From Clostridia bacterium (GTDB lineage: Bacteria; Bacillota_A; Clostridia; Christensenellales; Aristaeellaceae): DNA of 22,672 nucleotides. The stretch covers positions 1-22,672 of the forward strand of contig JAFRJF010000066.1 in assembly GCA_017432405.1 (NCBI GenBank). Reading direction: 5' to 3'. A model generated the notes under the pieces. It saw only the letters and a program-made list of their open reading frames with translations, was not told where the DNA came from and searched no databases. Both the position numbers and the translations under genes were made by a program. Below, piece after piece: positions 15,588-22,672 of the stretch. How positions within the stretch are numbered: the stretch's first letter is position 1; each line of letters begins with the position of its first letter.

Positions 15588-15616
15588 ATATTATCACAGC
15601 CTGCGCGCGGTGTCAA
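15588..15616 (-). promoter_or_regulatory. Predicted sigma-70 promoter of the cbi operon
   Basis: On the minus strand a perfect TTGACA (15616-15611) and TAATAT (15593-15588) are separated by 17 bp. The start point would be near 15581, leaving a leader of about 33 nt before cbiF, too short for a cobalamin riboswitch. Confidence 0.7.
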
Positions 15617-15661
15617 CGCAGAAAAAGGTGTATCAATTCTCCGTTCAGGGGAAAAACGCTA

Positions 15662-15690
15662 TTGAAAAAAAGCATCAAATCCGTTATATT
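15662..15690 (+). promoter_or_regulatory. Predicted sigma-70 promoter upstream of the Nudix-cyclase operon
   Basis: TTGAAA (15662-15667), a 17-bp spacer and TATATT (15685-15690) make a good promoter with a start near 15697 and a ~150-nt leader before the ATG at 15846. A second, closer -10 (TATAAT at 15808-15813) has no good -35. Nothing resembling a riboswitch was recognised in the leader. Confidence 0.6.
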
Positions 15691-15845
15691 ATATATGTAT
15701 GGCACCGTTGTATGGAATGATGATGTCGATATTGCGCCGGAACACCTGTACGAATGCAGCACCCCGGTCGTCAACACGGCGAACGCCTGAAGCGTACCGC
15801 CTTCGTCTATAATTTTGTAGAGTCACCAACGAGAGGAACCGCCCC

Positions 15846-16475
15846 ATGAAGAACGAGAGCCAATGGCTGGAATGGGCCAAGGAGCTGCAGGACATCTCCC
15901 AGTGCGCGCTGGCCTACTGCAAGGATAAATTCGACATCGAGCGCTTTCAGCGCATACGGGACATCTCCGCCGAAATGGCCGCTTCGGTCGTGGACATGCC
16001 CTTCGAGACGGTCAGGGACATGTTCTGCGCGGGCACCGGCTACCAGACCGCCCGCATCGAGACTCGCGCAGCCGTCATCCGGGACGGGAAGATATTGCTG
16101 GTTCAGGAGGCCAGGGGCAAGTGGGCCCTGCCCGGCGGCTGGCAGGACTACGACCGGACCGTCCGGGAAAATACCGTCAAGGAGGTCCTCGAGGAGGCCG
16201 GCATGACCGTCAGGGCCACGCGGCTGATCGCGCTGCACGACTACCATCGGCACAACGAATTCAAGGTCCGCTTCCCCTACAGCATCTGCAAGGCCTTTGT
16301 GCTGTGCGAGTACGTCTCCGGCGAATTCCGGCCGAATATCGAGACCCTCGGCTGCGGCTTCTTCGCCCCGGACGGGATCCCGGAGGCGCTGGCCACCGGC
16401 AAGACCACGAAGGAACAGATCGAGATGTGCTTCCGGGCCGCGGCGGACGAGCACTGGCCCGTGGAATTCGACTGA
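15846..16475 (+). CDS. Nudix hydrolase with N-terminal Nudix_N_2-type helical domain
   Basis: A 209-residue protein. Residues ~5-65 form a helical region like the N-terminal domain found in a Firmicute Nudix subfamily often annotated as ADP-ribose pyrophosphatase. The Nudix fold follows, with LPGGWQDYD (95-103) and KEVLEEAG (112-119). The metal-binding glutamates of the Nudix helix (Glu113, 116, 117) are present, and the usual Arg before Glu113 is Lys. The earlier Glu of the G-x5-E motif is replaced, DR occurring where GE is expected, so substrate range or activity could differ from the family norm. The ATG at 15846 follows AGAGG at 15832-15836. The downstream cyclase begins 12 bases after its stop, so the two are probably co-transcribed. 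Confidence 0.88.
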   Translation: MKNESQWLEWAKELQDISQCALAYCKDKFDIERFQRIRDISAEMAASVVDMPFETVRDMFCAGTGYQTARIETRAAVIRDGKILLVQEARGKWALPGGWQDYDRTVRENTVKEVLEEAGMTVRATRLIALHDYHRHNEFKVRFPYSICKAFVLCEYVSGEFRPNIETLGCGFFAPDGIPEALATGKTTKEQIEMCFRAAADEHWPVEFD

Positions 16476-16487
16476 CAGGGAAAGAAT

Positions 16488-18440
16488 ATGAAAAAGATAC
16501 TGTACATCATCAACGAGGGCCTGCGCAAGTTCACCTACGAGCGCACCGCAGGGCTGGTTCAGGCGATCAAAGGCGCCGATGAACCGATCAACCTGTACAT
16601 CATGCGCAGCGACGGCTATACCGGCTTCTCCCCGGCCCACAACCGGGGCGAATCCAACATCTTCCGCCTGCCCGATTACGCGGCCTTCGACGGCATACTG
16701 CTGGACTTCAACAGCAATTTCAACGCCGGCACCAACTCAGGCGGCGCCAGCGGCGCGCAGCACTGCATACGGGCGGCGGCGGCCTCGGGCAAGCCGGTCA
16801 TCTCCATCGCCAACCACATGGACGGCTTTTACTACGTCGGCATCGACAATTACGCGGCGATGACCGAGGTCATTCGCCATCTCCACCGGGAGATGGGCCT
16901 TACGGACTTCTGGTTCGCCATGGGTCCGGAGGACAACTACGAAAACCGGATCCGCACCCAGGCCCTGCGGGACTATTGCCGGGAAAACGAACTGCCCTGC
17001 GGGTACGACCGCTTCCACGCGGAGAGCTTCCTGCTGGAATCCGGCATGCACGCCTTCAAGCGGATGTACCGCCTGCACGGCCAGCGGCTTCCCCAGGCGG
17101 TGATCTGCGCCAACGACTCCATCGCCGTGGGCGTCTGCCGCGCCGCAGAGGCCAAGGGGCTCAACGTGCCCCGGGATTTCCTGGTGACCGGCTTTGACAA
17201 CCTGGACATCTCCGCCTACCTGACGCCCTCCGTCACCACCGTGGACCAGCTCTGCTGGACGATGGGCGACGCCTGCATCGACATCCTGCAGCGCCTGTGG
17301 CGGGGTGAATCGATCCCCAGGGCAAACTATACGCCCACCCGGCTGGTGCTGCGGGAGAGCACCGGCTATCCCGATCCCCAGATGGCGGACGCGGCCCAGG
17401 ATATCGTGAAATACATCAGCCGCGACATGCGCGCGACCGAGTTCACCTACCGGCTCAGCGCCATGCAGTACCAGCTGCCCTGGTGCGAATCCATCGAGGA
17501 CATCTGCCGGGCGCTGACGCGCTGCGTGTCCTCGCTGAGCTGCAAGGGGCTCTTCCTGGTGCTGGACAGGGAGCTGTACGAATACGGCAGCGACTTTGAG
17601 CTGGGCGAGTCCGCCGACGGGCTCCAGGAGGCCTCCCACAGGCTGTGCACCGAGGGATACCCGGAATCCATGAAGCTGGTCTACGCCTGGCAGTCCGGCA
17701 AGGCGCCGGAGTTTCCGATGCGTGAGGTCCATGGCATGCTCCCGACGCTGGAGGACCTGGGCACCCGGGAAAACTACCTGTTTTTGCCGCTGCACTTCAT
17801 GGAACAGACGGTGGGCTACCTGGTGGTGTGGGACTGCGTGGAGATGATGCACCTGAAATGCCTGTCCGGCATCATCAACACCCTCACGATGGCCATGCAC
17901 AGCTACTATTCCCGCAGCCGCCTGGCCCACGCCAACCGGGTGCTCTCCGGCCTCTCCATGACCGATGACCTGACCGGGCTGTACAACCGGCTGGGCTATC
18001 ACCGGCTGGTTCCCCGGCTGTTCAAGGAGGCCCATGACAGCGACAAGCAGCTGGGCGTGATCTTCATCGACATGGACCGCATGAAGCACTTCAACGACAG
18101 CTTCGGCCACGCCTACGGCGACCTGGCCATACAGTGCGTCTCCCGTGCCATACGCCGCGCCGGCAGCGAGGACGCCGTCGCCGTGCGCTACGGCGGCGAC
18201 GAATTCCTGGTGGTCGTGCCCGTCGAAAGCGTGGAGGACGTGCGCCGGCGCATCGTCGCCATCCACAGGGCCATCCCCGTGGAGGCCAATGGGCTGGGAA
18301 TGCCCGAGATTCCGAGCATCAGCACCGGCTTTGTGCTGACCGACCCCAGGGACGCCCGCTCCCTGGGCGACTACGTGGACGAGGCCGACCGGCTGATGTA
18401 CGAAAACAAGAAGCTGCGCAGGGCGTGGCAGACGGAATAG
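16488..18440 (+). CDS. LacI-type ligand-binding domain / GAF-like / GGDEF diguanylate cyclase
   Basis: A 650-residue protein without signal peptide, membrane segment or N-terminal HTH, so it should act in the cytoplasm. Residues 1-~290 match the ligand-binding core of LacI/RbsB-type regulators: VICANDSIAVGVCRAAEAKG (205-224) and FLVTGFDN (231-238) are typical. Residues ~300-475 contain a GAF-like region. The GGDEF domain (~485-645) has DDLTGLYNR (493-501), FIDMDRMKHFND (526-537) and an intact GGDEF (569-573). The inhibitory RxxD site is missing; GSED stands there. The protein should make c-di-GMP in response to an intracellular small molecule, perhaps a sugar. It lies 12 bases after the Nudix gene with AGGGA before its ATG. 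The domain order is known in Clostridia but the ligand is not. Confidence 0.9.
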   Translation: MKKILYIINEGLRKFTYERTAGLVQAIKGADEPINLYIMRSDGYTGFSPAHNRGESNIFRLPDYAAFDGILLDFNSNFNAGTNSGGASGAQHCIRAAAASGKPVISIANHMDGFYYVGIDNYAAMTEVIRHLHREMGLTDFWFAMGPEDNYENRIRTQALRDYCRENELPCGYDRFHAESFLLESGMHAFKRMYRLHGQRLPQAVICANDSIAVGVCRAAEAKGLNVPRDFLVTGFDNLDISAYLTPSVTTVDQLCWTMGDACIDILQRLWRGESIPRANYTPTRLVLRESTGYPDPQMADAAQDIVKYISRDMRATEFTYRLSAMQYQLPWCESIEDICRALTRCVSSLSCKGLFLVLDRELYEYGSDFELGESADGLQEASHRLCTEGYPESMKLVYAWQSGKAPEFPMREVHGMLPTLEDLGTRENYLFLPLHFMEQTVGYLVVWDCVEMMHLKCLSGIINTLTMAMHSYYSRSRLAHANRVLSGLSMTDDLTGLYNRLGYHRLVPRLFKEAHDSDKQLGVIFIDMDRMKHFNDSFGHAYGDLAIQCVSRAIRRAGSEDAVAVRYGGDEFLVVVPVESVEDVRRRIVAIHRAIPVEANGLGMPEIPSISTGFVLTDPRDARSLGDYVDEADRLMYENKKLRRAWQTE

Positions 18441-18482
18441 ATTGTTTATACGAGGGGGCAGGTAAATACTGATTTGTATACG

Positions 18483-18523
18483 CACACGCAGGGGCGGCAA
18501 TATGCCGCCCCTGCGTGTGTTTT
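18483..18523 (+). terminator. Intrinsic terminator after the diguanylate cyclase gene
   Basis: CACACGCAGGGGCGGCA (18483-18499) pairs perfectly with 18503-18519 around the loop ATA and is followed by TTTT. It lies between two convergent genes. The U-tract favours termination of plus-strand transcripts; on the minus strand there is no comparable run. Confidence 0.85.
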
Positions 18524-18532
18524 ATGTCTGTC

Positions 18533-21500
18533 CTACTTCACCTTCACCTTCACGCTGGCGCGCACGCCGTTGTTGGCGATGGCGTAGATCGTGCAGCTGC
18601 CCTGGCCGACGGCGGTCACCTTGCCGCCATCGTCCACGGTCGCCACGTTGGCGTTGGTGCTGTAGAAGCGCACCTTCGCGACGTGGTCCAGCAGCTTCAT
18701 GCCCGATTTCACGCCCTTCAGCTTCGCCTTCAGCGCGGCGCTCCTGCCCGCCTTCAGGGTCAGGCGCGTCTTGTTCAGCTTCACGGACCGCGTGTTGCAT
18801 TCATGGTTCGTGTAGCCGCCGGTGATCGCGTGCACCTGCGGGCTGGCCTTGCCGAGATAGGTCTTCTTGCCGTCGACCTTCTTCCATGCCCGGACATAGG
18901 CCTTGTAGCTCTCCCGCTTGTCCAGCCCCTTGAACCGGACCGCGCAGGATTCCGCGGCACTGACGGTCTTCTTCAGCTTGAAATGCCTGTTGCACTTGGC
19001 GAAGAAGATGTCGTAGCCTTCCGCGCCCTTGACCTTCGTCCAGGCGATCTTCAGCGCCTTCTTGCTGCTGCCCGTCACCGTCATCCGCGCCAGCAGCGTG
19101 AAATCCGGATCCGCGGGCTTCGGCGTGGGCGTCGCCGTGGGCTTGACCGTGGGCTTGGGCGTCACAGTCGGCTTCGGCGTCTTCGTCGGCTTGGGCGTCA
19201 CAGTCGGCTTGACCGTGGGCTTGGGCGTCTTGGTCGGCTTGGCCGTGGGCTTCGGCGTCTTCGTCGGCTTGGGCGTGGGCTTCGGCGTCTTCGTGGGCTT
19301 GGGCGTCGCCGTCGGCTTCGCGGTGGGCGTCGCCGTGTCCTCATAGGCCAGCGCATAGGTGGAGAACTTGTCGGTCTTCACCTCCACCTTCTTGCCGGTG
19401 CCGCTGGCGATGATCTCGGCCTTGCCGTCGTGCACCCGCACGATGTAGAACGTGCGCTTCACGCCCTTCGGGGCACGGAATGCCTTCGGCACGGTGATCG
19501 TGACGGTGATCTTGTGGCCCTTCAGGTCCGTCAGCTTCGTGGGCGTGTCGTCGCCGACCTTCTTATACATCGAAAAGTCGAGGTACTGGGCCACCTTCGC
19601 GCCGCTGTGTTCGGCGGTGACCGCCTTCGTCACCCGCTTCTTGTCCGCCTTGGAGACGGTGTCGTCGATATTCGTGGCGGTCATGTAAACCACCATGTTT
19701 TCGCCGGCCTCCACGCGCGCCAGCTCCTTCGGCGTCGCCAGGTCCTCAGCCACCGATTTGGTCAGGCCCTCCACCTTCATCGGGGGCACGTCCTCGGCCT
19801 TCTCCACCTCGGTGTCGATCTCGCCCTCGTCTTGCGGCTTCTCAGTGGGCGCGGGCGTCGCAGTCGGCGCGGCTGTCGGGGCCGCGGTGGGCTTCGCAGT
19901 CGGGGCCGCGGTGGGCTTCGCAGTCGGCTTGGGCGTCGGGGTCGGCTCGGCCTTCTTTTCTGTGATGGTTAGCGTCGCGCCGACGAAGGTGATCTTGTAG
20001 TTGTCGTTCCCAAGGTCGCCCTGGGTGATCTTATAGGTGCCGGGTTCCTCGCCCGCCTCGCGCGCCAGCTTGCCGGTCAGCTCGTCGCCGTCCGCCAGCC
20101 CGTCGGAGATGTAGGTCAGCTCGGGGTCGGCCTCGCCCTGCACCTTGGTCTTGTCCTCGGCGGTGATGGTGATGGGCTTTGGGTTGATGGCGAACGTTAC
20201 CGTCGTTTTAGTGCAGCCCGCGTAATCGCCCTTGAAGGTGACGTCGGCCTTCGCAGCGTTCGTAGCCTTTACGTTGTCGCTGTACCTCACGGTGTAATCC
20301 GTGCCCGCCACCAGGGCCTCGCTGGTAACCTTGTCCTTCACCGTCAGCGCCGGCTCGACGGCCTTGCCGGTGTAGACCTGGGCCTCGGGCGTTTCGACCG
20401 TCGCGTCGTTGTGAATCCAGACGGCGTAGAAGGTGGTGTCCGCGGAGAGATTGACCTTGGCCTTGTTGGTATACGCTGTCCCGCTGCCGTCGGCCTCGGT
20501 GTTCCAGCTGCCAAAGCGATGGCCCCTCCACGTGAAGGCGTTCGCATTCAGCTCGGCTTCAGCGTCCTTTGCGATGGTCTGGTTTTCCATCGTGCCCGTG
20601 GCGGCGTCGCTGTTCTTGTCGAAGGTGACCGTCACCGCCTCGCCAAACACGGCTTCCTCGTCCTTCAAAGTCACTACATATCCGCTTCTGCTGCTCTTGA
20701 AGAACTTTGCCGGATCCGCGCCGCTTCCCTTCGCGGTGCTGAAGCCGCTGGTGATCTCTTTGTCGGTCAACGAACCGCTGGCGCCTGTGGCATCTACGCC
20801 GATGGGCTCGGCGGAACCGAAGCCTGTCTCAATAGCGATTCTTCTGCTGGATGTACCTGATTCGAGATCAACATCCCTCTCGGTATTTCCGCTGATGTTC
20901 ACCGGGCCGGACAGTGTGAAACTGCCCATTGAGTTATACACACCCGTTTTGAATCCGGTGATCGTGCCGCCGGACATGGTGAATGCGTTAAGCTGACCAA
21001 TCTTATCCACGCCTTTAGCGCCGTTGCCTTGTCCGTCGATCGTGCCGGCACTCATAGTGAAAATGCTCTGATACTGTAGCTCAACACCAACACCAAAGCC
21101 GGAGACCGTACCGCCATTCATGTTAAACGTGGCGGAACCAGCATTATCCGTAGAACAAACGGTCACACCCTTCGAACCCTCGACGCCTTGTCCGGTGATC
21201 TCGCCGCCGTCCATGGTGACCGTTCCACCACCGATCATTGAATCGCCGTTCTCCACGCCAATGTTTTTTGCGTTAATCTTCGCGCCGTCACGCATCGTGA
21301 AACTGACGCTTGTATTGGCGTTATACTTTAAGGCCTTCACGCCCTTGCCTTCGCTGCCGGTTGCATTGATCGTGCCGCCGGTCATGGTGAATTCAGCCTG
21401 GTTCGACACGCCAATGCTGGATTTACCTGTTGCATTGAGCGTACCGCCGGACATCTCGAACGTGCCGCCTTGAATAGAAACGCACTTGCCGTCTTCATTC

Positions 21501-22504
21501 GAAGCATTGATCGTGCCGTTGGACATCCTGAACGACGTATTACTGCCTCTGGTTAACACGCCCGTGTATTTTGCGTTGATAATCGCGCTTCCGCCCGTCA
21601 TGTTGAAAACGGCAGGATTGCTACCCCCTTGGTTATACACAGCTATGCTGCTATTGCCGTTTGCATTGATCGTGCCGACGATCATGGTGAAGGTGCCTAA
21701 GTTATACACAACGTAACAGTTGCCGGTGCCTTCTGCACTGATCGTACCGCCGGACATCATGATGGAGCCGGCGTTATCCACAGCTCTGACAGAATTACCA
21801 CCAGTTGCATTGACCGTGCCGCCGAACATGTTGAAGGTGCCGTTGTTTTCCACAACTTTGACGCCGGCATCCGTCGAGGTTGAACTGATCGTGCCGCCAC
21901 CTACAGTGAGGGTTCCGCCTACGTTCACTTTAATACAAGGGTTGCGATTATCGCTTCTACCGATCGTGCCCACACTATCACCGTCAATTGTCAGGTTCGC
22001 CTGACTTGGCACCGTGATCTTGCCAGCGTCAGTCAGAGTAATCTTGCCAGCGCCAGTCAGCTTCAGCCTTGTTACGCCGTTCGTGGGCACATTCCAATTG
22101 CTGCTCAGGGTTACTTCCCCTGTTACTTCATAGTCGCCCGGCGTAGAGGGCGTGCCTGTGCTGGGCCATGGCGTCCAGTTTTCCCCGGCGTTCATCGCCA
22201 GCTCGGTCTCCGGGGGCAGCGCCTCGCCTTCGAGGGAATCGAGGCTCAGGTCGTTCAGGTCGAGGTCCAGGTCCTCGCCCAGCGCCAGCTCCAGGTCCCC
22301 GTCCAACGTGTCCACGTCCGCGCCCAGCTCGAGGTCCTGTTCGCCTTCCATGCCCTCGCCCAGCTCGAGCTCCTGTTCGCCGCCCTCGCCCTGGGTGTCA
22401 TCGCCTTCCTCGCCCCCGATGACGATCTCACCGCCGAGGTCGATTGCCTGTCCGATGTCCTCCGCCGCCGCAAAAACCGACAGCAGCATTGCCAGCGCCA
22501 TCAC
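18533..22504 (-). CDS. Large secreted multi-domain repeat protein (beta-helix, InlB-type, MBG, Fn3-like, Big_2)
   Basis: The ~1320-residue product starts with a hydrophobic stretch ending in FAAAED, the end of a signal peptide. An acidic low-complexity region follows (~residues 16-97). About twelve or thirteen repeats of 22-31 residues built on [11 protein letters not shown] come next (~200-545) and probably form a right-handed beta-helix. Then come an InlB/Flg_new-type repeat ([14 protein letters not shown] to FYAVW), an MBG domain ([20 protein letters not shown]), a first P-T-K/A linker, an unrecognised ~160-residue domain, a longer P-T-K linker, an Fn3-like domain and a C-terminal Big_2 domain ([19 protein letters not shown]). 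There is no LPxTG anchor, so attachment, if any, is by another route. The role is likely cell-surface or matrix contact, which is inference. The 5' end is odd: only GTG (22504) or ATG (22501) is available, inside the signal peptide and without a ribosome binding site. The beta-helix part is AT-richer than the rest. Confidence 0.85.
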   Translation of the reverse strand: MMALAMLLSVFAAAEDIGQAIDLGGEIVIGGEEGDDTQGEGGEQELELGEGMEGEQDLELGADVDTLDGDLELALGEDLDLDLNDLSLDSLEGEALPPETELAMNAGENWTPWPSTGTPSTPGDYEVTGEVTLSSNWNVPTNGVTRLKLTGAGKITLTDAGKITVPSQANLTIDGDSVGTIGRSDNRNPCIKVNVGGTLTVGGGTISSTSTDAGVKVVENNGTFNMFGGTVNATGGNSVRAVDNAGSIMMSGGTISAEGTGNCYVVYNLGTFTMIVGTINANGNSSIAVYNQGGSNPAVFNMTGGSAIINAKYTGVLTRGSNTSFRMSNGTINASNEDGKCVSIQGGTFEMSGGTLNATGKSSIGVSNQAEFTMTGGTINATGSEGKGVKALKYNANTSVSFTMRDGAKINAKNIGVENGDSMIGGGTVTMDGGEITGQGVEGSKGVTVCSTDNAGSATFNMNGGTVSGFGVGVELQYQSIFTMSAGTIDGQGNGAKGVDKIGQLNAFTMSGGTITGFKTGVYNSMGSFTLSGPVNISGNTERDVDLESGTSSRRIAIETGFGSAEPIGVDATGASGSLTDKEITSGFSTAKGSGADPAKFFKSSRSGYVVTLKDEEAVFGEAVTVTFDKNSDAATGTMENQTIAKDAEAELNANAFTWRGHRFGSWNTEADGSGTAYTNKAKVNLSADTTFYAVWIHNDATVETPEAQVYTGKAVEPALTVKDKVTSEALVAGTDYTVRYSDNVKATNAAKADVTFKGDYAGCTKTTVTFAINPKPITITAEDKTKVQGEADPELTYISDGLADGDELTGKLAREAGEEPGTYKITQGDLGNDNYKITFVGATLTITEKKAEPTPTPKPTAKPTAAPTAKPTAAPTAAPTATPAPTEKPQDEGEIDTEVEKAEDVPPMKVEGLTKSVAEDLATPKELARVEAGENMVVYMTATNIDDTVSKADKKRVTKAVTAEHSGAKVAQYLDFSMYKKVGDDTPTKLTDLKGHKITVTITVPKAFRAPKGVKRTFYIVRVHDGKAEIIASGTGKKVEVKTDKFSTYALAYEDTATPTAKPTATPKPTKTPKPTPKPTKTPKPTAKPTKTPKPTVKPTVTPKPTKTPKPTVTPKPTVKPTATPTPKPADPDFTLLARMTVTGSSKKALKIAWTKVKGAEGYDIFFAKCNRHFKLKKTVSAAESCAVRFKGLDKRESYKAYVRAWKKVDGKKTYLGKASPQVHAITGGYTNHECNTRSVKLNKTRLTLKAGRSAALKAKLKGVKSGMKLLDHVAKVRFYSTNANVATVDDGGKVTAVGQGSCTIYAIANNGVRASVKVKVK
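19116..19335 (-). repeat. Tandem repeats encoding the second P-T-K linker
   Basis: Variations of the 12-base unit coding for PTKT/PKPT (GGCTTGGGCGTC and relatives on the plus strand) repeat across the region. The protein reads as [10 protein letters not shown] and PTVKPT variants. Such arrays are prone to gain and loss of units by slippage. Confidence 0.85.
19838..19950 (-). repeat. Tandem repeats encoding the first P-T-A/K linker
   Basis: The unit coding for AKPTAAPT is repeated, including two identical stretches containing GGGGCCGCGGTGGGCTTCGC (plus strand). It separates the MBG domain from the unrecognised domain that follows. Confidence 0.8.
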
Positions 22505-22539
22505 CAGCGCCAGCAGCTTCCGTGCATTCCGATGGCTTT

Positions 22540-22604
22540 AGTTAAAAAGAGGTGGGATAATGTCCGATTACGCTAAAGCAGGGTCAAATCCCACTCTTTT
22601 AACT
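22540..22604. repeat. Imperfect inverted repeat upstream of the surface-protein gene
   Basis: AGTTAAAAAGAGGTGGGA (22540-22557) and TCCCACTCTTTTAACT (22589-22604) are reverse complements except for two extra bases in the left arm. The loop is 31 bases. In a minus-strand transcript the structure would lie between a short ORF and the surface-protein gene and could sequester sequence before the latter. Confidence 0.65.
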
Positions 22605-22629
22605 CTTTGACAGTGACGGATCTGTCCAT
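22573..22629 (-). CDS. Very short ORF (18 residues) with strong ribosome binding site; leader peptide or truncated gene
   Basis: On the minus strand GGAGG (22642-22638) lies eight bases before ATG at 22629, followed by 18 codons (MDRSVTVKELKEWDLTLL) and TAG at 22575-22573. The start signals are as good as those of real genes here, and better than those of the surface-protein gene just downstream. The sequence resembles the beginning of a longer protein, possibly an HPr-kinase or DRTGG-type N-terminus, but the match is too short to trust. Codons for KELKEWD lie in one arm of the inverted repeat at 22540-22604. It could be a leader peptide controlling the next gene or the remains of a broken gene. 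Confidence 0.4.
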   Translation of the reverse strand: MDRSVTVKELKEWDLTLL

Positions 22630-22672
22630 TGATTGATCCTCCAGGATTATCTGACATATCGCGTCAATTGTG

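Noticed and set aside
15548..15845. Cobalamin riboswitch before cbiF
   Set aside because: The predicted promoter lies only about 33 nt before cbiF, and no B12-box-like sequence was seen by eye further upstream.
18533..22504. Sortase-anchored surface protein
   Set aside because: The C-terminus ends in a Big_2 domain ([10 protein letters not shown]) with no LPxTG motif, hydrophobic segment or basic tail.
22540..22604. Invertible promoter switch bounded by inverted repeats
   Set aside because: The arms enclose only 31 bases, far less than known invertible switches, and no recombinase gene is visible.
1..22672. CRISPR arrays, tRNA or rRNA genes, insertion sequences
   Set aside because: No regularly spaced direct repeats, cloverleaf-like segments or transposase motifs were found when reading both strands.

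Overview
The window looks like part of a chromosome from a GC-rich anaerobic Clostridia-type Firmicute, possibly a gut or rumen lineage near Christensenellales. The lineage is an inference from gene style; no rRNA or other marker gene is present. Supporting signs are strong AGGAGG-type ribosome binding sites, sigma-70-like promoters, the CbiD/CbiG (anaerobic) cobalamin route, an acetyl-CoA synthase of the acetogen type, and a secreted protein with Pro-Thr-Lys linkers, MBG and Ig-like domains.

Layout. 1-1313: a visibly AT-richer start with the end of a GNAT acetyltransferase, a small methyltransferase and a gene-free 400 bp stretch holding a strong hairpin. 1314-4943: a PAS-GGDEF-EAL protein (GGDEF degenerate, EAL intact), a divergent methyltransferase and a convergent macrodomain protein with a helix-turn-helix-like tail. 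4980-9313: acsB, a divergent flavin reductase and a secreted protein of unknown function. This block is bracketed by two copies of the same perfect palindrome, whose stems differ by one compensated base pair. 9304-15547: a tightly overlapping six-gene cobalamin operon on the minus strand, cbiF-cbiG-cbiH/cobJ-cbiJET-cbiC-cbiD, including a three-enzyme fusion. 15846-18440: a Nudix protein followed by a LacI-type ligand-binding/GGDEF diguanylate cyclase, ending in a strong terminator. 18533-22504: a ~1320-residue secreted repeat protein, preceded by a very short ORF and an inverted repeat at the window edge.

How the parts fit. Acetyl-CoA synthase works with a corrinoid iron-sulfur protein, so acsB near corrin-ring genes is metabolically coherent, although no other Wood-Ljungdahl gene is in view. 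Two c-di-GMP proteins, one predicted to make it on sensing a small ligand and one predicted to degrade it, suggest c-di-GMP signalling, possibly tied to surface behaviour. The most unusual items are the paired compensated palindromes, the operator-like dyads at the acsB start, the CbiJ-CbiE-CbiT fusion, the macrodomain/HTH-like fusion, and the surface-protein gene whose start codon appears to have been lost by a single-base deletion.
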